Shown piece by piece: positions 57,599-64,000 of a stretch of 64,000 nt of DNA. Source of the DNA: M3007 sp964484205 (GTDB lineage: Bacteria > Bacteroidota > Bacteroidia > Chitinophagales > Saprospiraceae); the NCBI GenBank assembly GCA_964484205.1, contig CAZAEZ010000027.1:11666-75665 (forward strand). The letters run 5' to 3'. The notes under the pieces are model-generated. The model was not told the origin of the DNA. It saw nothing but the letters and a program-made list of their open reading frames with translations, and did no database searches. A program made the translations under genes and the position numbers. The first letter of the stretch is position 1; every line of letters starts with the position of its first letter.

Positions 57599-60500
57599 TT
57601 ATTTACGCGAACCAGCGGTTCGCGTTACTTCAACACGTATCCCTTCGGAGTGGCTGGTAAACTCCGGAGCATACATGCACTGCAAAGTGGTAATGCCATT
57701 GGAAAAGTTGCCCACGTGGTTGACAAACAGCGGATATTCAAATACGAAGGTGCCCCGCGGCAGATAATCGATGAAAAAATGTGTAGCCAGGTCTTTCGTG
57801 CTCTCGTAATACCCCAGACCATCCTGCCATCGATACCCGCTGAGCACGTTGATGGGCTCGAAGCCGCTGGCACGCATATCCTTCAGATGCACAAATTCCA
57901 TCGGCCGGTCGACGCGCACTTCGATGCGCACCTTCAGCTTGTCGCCCGGATGCAGCGTGCTGCCTTCCGGAATCGCCGTGAGTTTGGGACCGGTGGCGGT
58001 ATTCTCCTCTTTGAACAGCTGCTTCACGATCGTGAGCGGTGTTTTTTTGAACGACTGGATTTTATCCAAATCTTCAAAATACTGCCAGTAGGCGGCGCCC
58101 CACACGAGGTTGCTGTTGGGGTTGTCTACGTTGATCGTGCTCCAGCCGGACTTGATCTCGGCGCCATTCCAGCTTTGTTTGAAATAACCTGTTCCAGGCT
58201 CGTATTCCTCCGGCCGGAGGGTTTCAGCACCCAGTTTTACACTGACCGGTTTGGTATTATTCAGCCAGTTGTCGCCGTGGAGCAGTAGTGCGTACACCGC
58301 CTCTGCGGTAGCTTTGGTGCTTTCCCAGCGGTTGGTTTGTTTGTTTTTCAACAGCCACACACGCAGTTCTTCCACGGCTTTGGCATCCTGCGCCACTTCG
58401 TCGAACACTTCCACCATCAGGGCCTGTGTTTCGACGGGCAGTTGGTACCAGTACATGCCCCAGTCGAAAGGCCAGTACATGCCGAGTTCTTCTTTCATCA
58501 GGGCACGTTCGCGCAGGCTGGCCACGATTTTTTTTGCAGCCTCCGTACGGCCATGCCGATGGAGCGCCAGCGCCAGCATCCCCTGCTCGTACAAACTGCG
58601 CCCGAGCCAGTATTTTTCGCCTTGGGCGAGGTAGTAGTCCGTGACCTTGTCGATCCGGTCAAGCGGGAAAAACGAGCGGGTGTACAGGTAGTGCGCGATC
58701 AGGCCGTCGAGGTGGTTATCATCCCACTTGGCCTTGCCGGCTTGCACGGCGCGTTCCAGTTCTTCGTACTGGTGTTGCACTTCCTTGTCGCAAAATGCCA
58801 GGGCGTTGCTCAGCATTTCCGCGCTGCGGTTATCATTTTGCACGGAAAAGGCGCCCAGTTTGTCCAAATGTCCGAAACCGGCAGCGATATGCTGCGTGAT
58901 ATACCAACTGGGCTGTCCGCCCGGAAACCAGGACCAGCCGCCGTCGCTGCCCTGCCGTTCGGCCAGGATGGATAAAATACGTTCCTGCTCGTCGGCCATG
59001 CGGTTGAGATCGAACAGCAAGGCGATATTTTGCTTTTGCTGTTCCTCGCTTTGGGCATCGAGTACCCAGGGCGTTTCCTCCAGCAAGGCAGTTTTGAGTT
59101 CCTGGTTTTTGCTCAGGTTCGATTTCAGGGCGTCACTGCCCGATGCTTTCCAGCGGTCGTACACCCGCCGCAGGTTGGGCAGTTTCTGCGTCACACTCGA
59201 TGCCAGGGTATTGGCATAAAAACGGCTGAAAATCTGCTCGGTGCATTCGTGCGGGAACTCCATCAAATACGGCAGTGCCTGTACGGCATACCAGGCCGGA
59301 TTGCTGGTAAACTCCAGGGTGTACCGGTGGTTGCGAAGCGTACCCGATTTACTGTTTTTCAAATTGTCAAAAACAACCGTTTTCGATTGGTTACCGCGCA
59401 CGGTAATGGGCAGCGTTTCGGTCACCAGCATGCGGTTGGTCAGCACCGGCAGGCTGTTTTCCTCCCCGTCGCGGAAGGTTTTGCCTTCGGCAAACACCTG
59501 CCAGGTAAGGCCGTTTACCTTTCCTTCAGGAACGGTCAACTTCCAGGAAACCGGCGTCGAACGGCCGGGCTCTACCGTGAAATTGACCACCCGGTTGGCG
59601 GTTGTTATGCCAAATTCGGGCTCCACCGTTTGCATACTCGCCGCGTCGTAGAGGTGCAGGTAAGCCGTCCCGGAAATTGTTTCCTGCGACAGGTTGCTGA
59701 CTTTCGCCGTAAACTCGATCTGGTCGCCTTCGCGCATAAAACGCGGTGGGTTGGTCAGGATCATCAGGTCCTTTTGGGTCACCACCGTTTTTTCCGAAAG
59801 CGCCCATTTCAGGTCCGGCGTATGCGCAAATGCCAGAAATTTCCAGCGTGTGAGGGCCTCGTTCATCGTGAATTTCAGCACGACATTGCCCTCGGCGTCC
59901 GTGCGCATTTCCGGAAAAAAGAACACGGTTTCGTTCAGGTTTTTGCGCAGCGGCGGCGGTGGCGGCGCCTGCGCGGTTTCTTCCCGGGCGCCTTCAGGTT
60001 GGTTGGCAGCGGCGCCGCTATCGGCGGCGTCAAAAGCAATATCCTCGCCGGCCATGCCGTCCGCCATTTTGGCCATTTCCATATCCGGAGCTGCCGCCGG
60101 TTCAGCAACGGCTTTATTCAACTCCACGGCGCCGTACCGCATCATATTCCCCCGGTACGGGCTGCCGTAAAGCGGGAAACCAAACCACTCCAGTGTCCGG
60201 TACCGGCGGTAAGCAGGTTGGGGTGCACCGGAAACGGGGTTGTAGCGATTTTCGCCGTTTTCGAGGCGAAAACCGCCGGCGGCAAAATACACCCGCGGGT
60301 ACCGGTAGGGGAAACGCATGGCCGCCCATTGGTGCGGCAAAAACTGGTCGAGCGACGCGTCGTACATGGCCGTCACCAGTTCGGCAGCCACTTTTTCTTT
60401 TTGAGGTCCGCTGATCTTCAACCGCCATTCCTCCTTGTCGCCGGGCGCCAGTTTGTCGCGGAAGGTTTCATAACTGATCGTCAGGTCTTTGTTGGACCAG

Positions 60501-63500
60501 GGCACCGCGATGAAGGTACGGTTGATGATGTACACCCGGTTGCTCAGCACGGCAAATGCCGAAGTGGCAATACCGCCGCGATCGGTTTCGCGCACCGGCA
60601 AATCGACCGATTGAGCGCCGGCGACATCCAGCCAGCGCGGTTTTTGCGCGTTGCCTTCCCGTTCTTCCACAAACAGAAAATGCACGCGTTCGGCCTTGCC
60701 CCCAAACCAGATACGGGCTGTTTCGCCGGGTTCGCAGCTGGTTTTTTCGGGAGCAGCATCGGGTTCCACGAATTGGGTACTCCGGTTTTGAGCACTCCAC
60801 ACGCGCACGATTTTTTTAATTTCTATGGCTTCGCCAAACGGGTCCTGCGTTTTCAGGGTGATCTGGTAATAGCCGGTTGTCATTTGCCCTGCGTGGAGAT
60901 CGACTTTTTTGGCTTCTGCCGAATTAAACTGCACGGTACGGCTAAAATCGGGCTTATCCCATTTTTCCGGGTTGTCTTCACCGTTCCAGGCGTAGTTGGG
61001 AAATTTGCGGCGAAAATCCGTTTCCTGCAAGGTCAGAATATCCGGCGTTTCCCAATAGCGTTTTACAAACAGCCGTTTGGGCTCTACCAGCGCCTGAATT
61101 TCAATGGCGCCCGTAGCTGCCTGAAACTGGCCGGCGGTGTTGGTTGTGGTCAGGGAAATGCTGCGCAGACTGTCCAGTTCAATTTCCTGCGGCAAATTGA
61201 AATCGACATTGAGCGCCACATAACCCGCCGTCACACCGGTTTCCGCGCTGCGGGTTTCACCGGTAATGTCCGTCACATCCACCATCACCTGATAGTCGAA
61301 CATGGGTTGGTCCTTTTTGGCAATGCTGCGGTCGGGCAAGGCTGTGAATTGCAGTTCGAAACTGCCGTCGGCAGCCGTAGTGGCCGTGCCGTTGGCAATC
61401 TCCATCGTCGTTGTTGGGAACGGGCGCTTCCAGCTGTACCAGTCCCACCAGGGGAAACGCGCCTGCCGCACCACGCGGTAGCGCACCTGGGCCCCGTCGA
61501 CACTGTTGCCGGCGTAATTTTTGGCTTCGCCCCGCACGGTCACCGGGTCGTTTACGCGGTAGGCGCCTTCAACGGGTTTGAAGGTCACTTCAAACCTGGG
61601 GCGTTTGTATTCCTCCACGTTGAACCAGGCATTGCCCTGGGCGCCAGTCACTTCGATGTGCATCTGGCCGGTGAGACCGGAAGCCGGAGCTTGAAAAGCG
61701 CCGTTGAACGTGCCGAATTCGTTGGTGCGAAGTTTGAGTTCACCTTTTTCCTGGTAGTTCACATCGAACAGCTGCACCGTAACGGCTGTTCCGGGCACGA
61801 TTTTCGGAAAATCATTTTCATCGCGTTGCATCAAAATGCCCTTGAAATAGACCGTTTGACCCGGCCGGTACAAGGAGCGGTCGGTGAAAAACTGCACTTC
61901 CCGGGGGCGGTCGGGAATGCCGGTAGTTCGATAATCGCGGTACGATTGATCCAGCCAAAGGGTGTCTGCTTTCCGGCTCAGGCGGACGGAATACCCACGC
62001 CGGTTTCCGATGCCGGGTTGAAGCAGGCCATCCTGGTCGCTTTGTTGCTGCTTGACAAGCTCGCGCACATTCCGGCGCCGGCTGGATTCCCAGGTTGTTT
62101 CAAAAAAATCGGCCTGTACGCCGGCCAGTGGCGCTCCTGAATTGCGGTCGACCACGGCAAAGCGCTGGTTGTCGTTATGGGGAAAAGCAATTCCGGCGAG
62201 CTGCGAAAAGTCGACCCGCGCGAAACTGACAACCGCATCTTTGGCATCAAAGGCATTGGAGGAGGAAACCAGCACGAAGTAGCTGCCGGCGGGCAAAGCC
62301 TCCAGGCTGAGTTCGGTACGGTACATGCGATAGTCGCCCGGGTTGTTGATCTCCCAGCGTTGCTGCTGCACTGTTTTTTGGCTGTTGAGCCAGTCCAGGC
62401 GCTGGTCCCAGTCTACCTGCGCGAACAGGTCGGGGTCGTTGGGCACACGCACCACTTTCGCCCACACCGCCGACAAATTTTTATAGGAAATGGAAAACAA
62501 GGCCGGTTTGCCGGGCAGGTTCACTTGTTCCACGTCGAGGCCAATGGCCGGCAGGCGCAGGTCGTGCAACAGCGCGGCACACTGGCGGGCGCCGAAGGTA
62601 TTCGGATGGCGTTTGATCGCATCGGCGCATGCTGCTTCCGCCTGTTTCAGCAGGTCGCCTTTCGATTCGGGGAGTTCCCGGTCCTGATCGATCCAGGCTT
62701 GCGCCAGCTGATGCACGATCTCGGCGTCGGACGGATGGTTGTAGTACGTTTTGTGGAGTACTGCGAGTGCCTGCCGGTACAGTTCGTCTTTGTTTTCCAA
62801 CACGGCGCTGTTTTTTACAAAAAGCAGGCGTTTTAGTTCGGCGTCGATCAAGGCTGCTTCCCGGTTTTGCGCCAGGTGGGTGGCCAGTACCCGCTGGAAC
62901 AATTGAATGGCCAGCCACTTGCCTGAACTGGAGTCCCGGGTTTCAAACCGGAATTTTACAAAGTCCGGTGTTGGGGCAAACGCCTCGGGTTGGTCCAGGT
63001 AAAATTTATAAGCCGGCTCCGTGAGGTAGCTTTGTTCGTTGGAAAAGTGATCCAGTGCATTTTGGGCCAGCAGATCGAAAAGTGTAGGCCTGACCGGTTC
63101 GTTGCCTACCGAATCCAGTTGGCCGGGTCTGGAAATCGCGCTGACGTAATCGACCGGTGTGGCCAGTAAAATTTGCTCCTGCTGCACAGAAGCCCGGAGG
63201 TGGGACAGCGCCCGTTTTTCGATCTGTTCCGCCGACCAGGTCAAAATGTCACCGCCTTCGCCGTCGGGAATTGGCGTGCGTTCCTGGATGCGCCAACGTT
63301 GGTTGTGTACGTAGGTGCGGTACAGTTGCCCCAGCAAGTTATGCAGAATGGACTTTTCGGGTTCCGGCGCTGTGTTAACTTCTTCCTCAAATTGTTGCAC
63401 AGCTTTCACAAAGCCGTCCTCTTCCAGCATGGTCGTGTATTTGCCCCGGAAAAGCAGTGTTTTTATGACTTGCGGCCCGTTGCCGTCGGCTTTTGCCCGG

Positions 63501-63742
63501 CGGTAGAGCGCTTCGGTTTGTTCCAGTGCCGATTTAAACAGGCCCTGTTTTTCCAGACTGTCAATTTTTTTCCAGGCTTCGGCGTAATCGCCGGGCGGGT
63601 ACTCGTCGGGTTTTGGCATATCGGTTGTGGTGTCGGGAGGCATAGCAGGCGAGGGGGAGGGCTGGCGGGCATACTTGCAAAATACAAACGTGCCGGCAAA
63701 CAGTACAATAACTAAGAAGAAGGCTGAACGCTGGTGGATCAT
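57599..63742 (-). CDS. Bacterial alpha-2-macroglobulin with thioester motif
   Basis: The 2047-residue envelope protein has an N-terminal hydrophobic segment (SAFFLVIVLFAGTFVFC) without a canonical lipobox. The first 400 residues are helical and repeat-like. MG-type beta domains follow (FFTDRSLYRPGQTVYFKG, WFNVEEYKRPRFEVTFKPV, ILTNPPRFMREGDQIEFTAKVSN). The thioester sequence CTEQ starts at Cys1500 (bases 59234-59245), then the alpha/alpha toroid domain. Such proteins trap foreign proteases by covalent linkage. The usual pbpC partner gene is not in the window. The last codons lie inside a palindrome of the CGCGAAC type. Confidence 0.95.
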   Translation of the reverse strand: MIHQRSAFFLVIVLFAGTFVFCKYARQPSPSPAMPPDTTTDMPKPDEYPPGDYAEAWKKIDSLEKQGLFKSALEQTEALYRRAKADGNGPQVIKTLLFRGKYTTMLEEDGFVKAVQQFEEEVNTAPEPEKSILHNLLGQLYRTYVHNQRWRIQERTPIPDGEGGDILTWSAEQIEKRALSHLRASVQQEQILLATPVDYVSAISRPGQLDSVGNEPVRPTLFDLLAQNALDHFSNEQSYLTEPAYKFYLDQPEAFAPTPDFVKFRFETRDSSSGKWLAIQLFQRVLATHLAQNREAALIDAELKRLLFVKNSAVLENKDELYRQALAVLHKTYYNHPSDAEIVHQLAQAWIDQDRELPESKGDLLKQAEAACADAIKRHPNTFGARQCAALLHDLRLPAIGLDVEQVNLPGKPALFSISYKNLSAVWAKVVRVPNDPDLFAQVDWDQRLDWLNSQKTVQQQRWEINNPGDYRMYRTELSLEALPAGSYFVLVSSSNAFDAKDAVVSFARVDFSQLAGIAFPHNDNQRFAVVDRNSGAPLAGVQADFFETTWESSRRRNVRELVKQQQSDQDGLLQPGIGNRRGYSVRLSRKADTLWLDQSYRDYRTTGIPDRPREVQFFTDRSLYRPGQTVYFKGILMQRDENDFPKIVPGTAVTVQLFDVNYQEKGELKLRTNEFGTFNGAFQAPASGLTGQMHIEVTGAQGNAWFNVEEYKRPRFEVTFKPVEGAYRVNDPVTVRGEAKNYAGNSVDGAQVRYRVVRQARFPWWDWYSWKRPFPTTTMEIANGTATTAADGSFELQFTALPDRSIAKKDQPMFDYQVMVDVTDITGETRSAETGVTAGYVALNVDFNLPQEIELDSLRSISLTTTNTAGQFQAATGAIEIQALVEPKRLFVKRYWETPDILTLQETDFRRKFPNYAWNGEDNPEKWDKPDFSRTVQFNSAEAKKVDLHAGQMTTGYYQITLKTQDPFGEAIEIKKIVRVWSAQNRSTQFVEPDAAPEKTSCEPGETARIWFGGKAERVHFLFVEEREGNAQKPRWLDVAGAQSVDLPVRETDRGGIATSAFAVLSNRVYIINRTFIAVPWSNKDLTISYETFRDKLAPGDKEEWRLKISGPQKEKVAAELVTAMYDASLDQFLPHQWAAMRFPYRYPRVYFAAGGFRLENGENRYNPVSGAPQPAYRRYRTLEWFGFPLYGSPYRGNMMRYGAVELNKAVAEPAAAPDMEMAKMADGMAGEDIAFDAADSGAAANQPEGAREETAQAPPPPPLRKNLNETVFFFPEMRTDAEGNVVLKFTMNEALTRWKFLAFAHTPDLKWALSEKTVVTQKDLMILTNPPRFMREGDQIEFTAKVSNLSQETISGTAYLHLYDAASMQTVEPEFGITTANRVVNFTVEPGRSTPVSWKLTVPEGKVNGLTWQVFAEGKTFRDGEENSLPVLTNRMLVTETLPITVRGNQSKTVVFDNLKNSKSGTLRNHRYTLEFTSNPAWYAVQALPYLMEFPHECTEQIFSRFYANTLASSVTQKLPNLRRVYDRWKASGSDALKSNLSKNQELKTALLEETPWVLDAQSEEQQKQNIALLFDLNRMADEQERILSILAERQGSDGGWSWFPGGQPSWYITQHIAAGFGHLDKLGAFSVQNDNRSAEMLSNALAFCDKEVQHQYEELERAVQAGKAKWDDNHLDGLIAHYLYTRSFFPLDRIDKVTDYYLAQGEKYWLGRSLYEQGMLALALHRHGRTEAAKKIVASLRERALMKEELGMYWPFDWGMYWYQLPVETQALMVEVFDEVAQDAKAVEELRVWLLKNKQTNRWESTKATAEAVYALLLHGDNWLNNTKPVSVKLGAETLRPEEYEPGTGYFKQSWNGAEIKSGWSTINVDNPNSNLVWGAAYWQYFEDLDKIQSFKKTPLTIVKQLFKEENTATGPKLTAIPEGSTLHPGDKLKVRIEVRVDRPMEFVHLKDMRASGFEPINVLSGYRWQDGLGYYESTKDLATHFFIDYLPRGTFVFEYPLFVNHVGNFSNGITTLQCMYAPEFTSHSEGIRVEVTRTAGSRK
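57605..57625. repeat. CGCGAAC-type palindrome inside the 3' end of the macroglobulin gene
   Basis: Nine-base arms (57605-57613 and 57617-57625) pair perfectly around three bases. It encodes the last residues (about TRTAGSRK) before the stop, so the repeat has been taken into the coding sequence. Confidence 0.75.
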
Positions 63743-63820
63743 AGCATGAAATTGGTTAAGGGCTAAAACAGCCGGTACGTGGGATGTTTTTTTAAAAAAA
63801 ATTACACAAACAAGTTTTTG

Positions 63821-63924
63821 AGTGCGGAGTGCGGAGTGCGGATTGGTTCACCATTGCGGGTGGTTGGAGTTTGGTGGCTAAATTTTGGGCTGGGGGCCGA
63901 GTGAGGCGGTGACTTGAAGTCACC
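63821..63924. repeat. Small tandem and inverted repeats upstream of the macroglobulin gene
   Basis: Three 7-base units (AGTGCGG) run 63821-63841, then GATTGGTTCACCATTGCGGG resembles the word at 33972-33991. A 7-bp hairpin (63908-63914 with 63918-63924) follows, related to the one at 32823-32854. The rest of 63743-64000 shows no gene; the final bases contain a complement of the GAGTGCGGA unit. Confidence 0.65.
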
Positions 63925-64000
63925 CCCACACAACCAGCAAGAATTTTTCCAGAACCAAAATGTTAACCAAAAAGCACACCGTAATACGCACTCCGCCCTC

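Noticed and set aside
59030..62140. Long open frame on the plus strand opposite the macroglobulin gene
   Set aside because: It lacks any recognisable motif or signal and mirrors the codon pattern of the strongly supported minus-strand gene; it is an antisense shadow.

Overview
The window reads as a chromosomal contig from a Bacteroidota bacterium, probably of the Saprospiria (Haliscomenobacter/Lewinella-like); that placement is inference from gene content. Support comes from several proteins ending in type IX secretion (T9SS) sorting domains, an alternative complex III (Act) respiratory operon, lipoproteins with an acidic export tag after the lipid cysteine, Y_Y_Y/LytTR-type signalling, and promoters of the TTG...TAnnTTTG form typical of this phylum. 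A run of 100 N inside a repeat shows that the assembly is a draft or metagenomic scaffold.

Layout. 1-9.5 kb: a 5'-truncated M14 carboxypeptidase, a DUF4331 protein split into two consecutive exported genes, a TPR lipoprotein, a ThuA-like T9SS cargo, YceI, ribosomal protein L19, a cyclase-family lipoprotein, PruA and CoaD. 9.6-27.3 kb (all minus strand): one respiratory block transcribed actA-B-C-D-E-F, then cytochrome oxidase subunit II, subunit I, heme O synthase, two subunit III genes, subunit IV, an SCO-like protein, DUF420 and a small CPMC membrane protein. Quinol is oxidised by the Act complex, electrons pass through c-type hemes to the CuA site of the oxidase, and the accessory genes supply heme and probably copper. 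The oxidase subunit II carries a complete OmpA-type peptidoglycan-binding domain at its C-terminus, the most unusual feature of the window.

27.6-38.2 kb: an outer-membrane barrel gene beside the 3' scrap of a lost paralogue, an operon of arginine deiminase, thioesterase and YihY membrane protein, a MoxR/ChlI-like ATPase, a 37-codon internally deleted oxidoreductase remnant, M48 and M28 peptidases, RpiB and a T9SS subtilase. 38.2-43.8 kb: a palindromic tandem repeat with the assembly gap, ACMSD, xylulokinase and xylose isomerase, an orphan DNA methyltransferase and a small secreted protein. 43.9-48.2 kb: an operon of YceI-like protein, propeller sensor kinase and LytTR regulator. 48.4-57.5 kb: a giant T9SS sugar-dehydrogenase-like protein whose apparent 5' end is built from an inverted repeat, a membrane glycosyltransferase with a TPR/beta-barrel protein (possible polysaccharide synthesis and export pair), an ATP-grasp enzyme and a lipoprotein. 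57.6-63.7 kb: a 2047-residue alpha-2-macroglobulin with an intact thioester motif. The last 250 bases hold only small repeats.

No rRNA, tRNA, CRISPR array, insertion sequence or prophage was recognised by eye. All functional statements rest on motif recognition without database searches.
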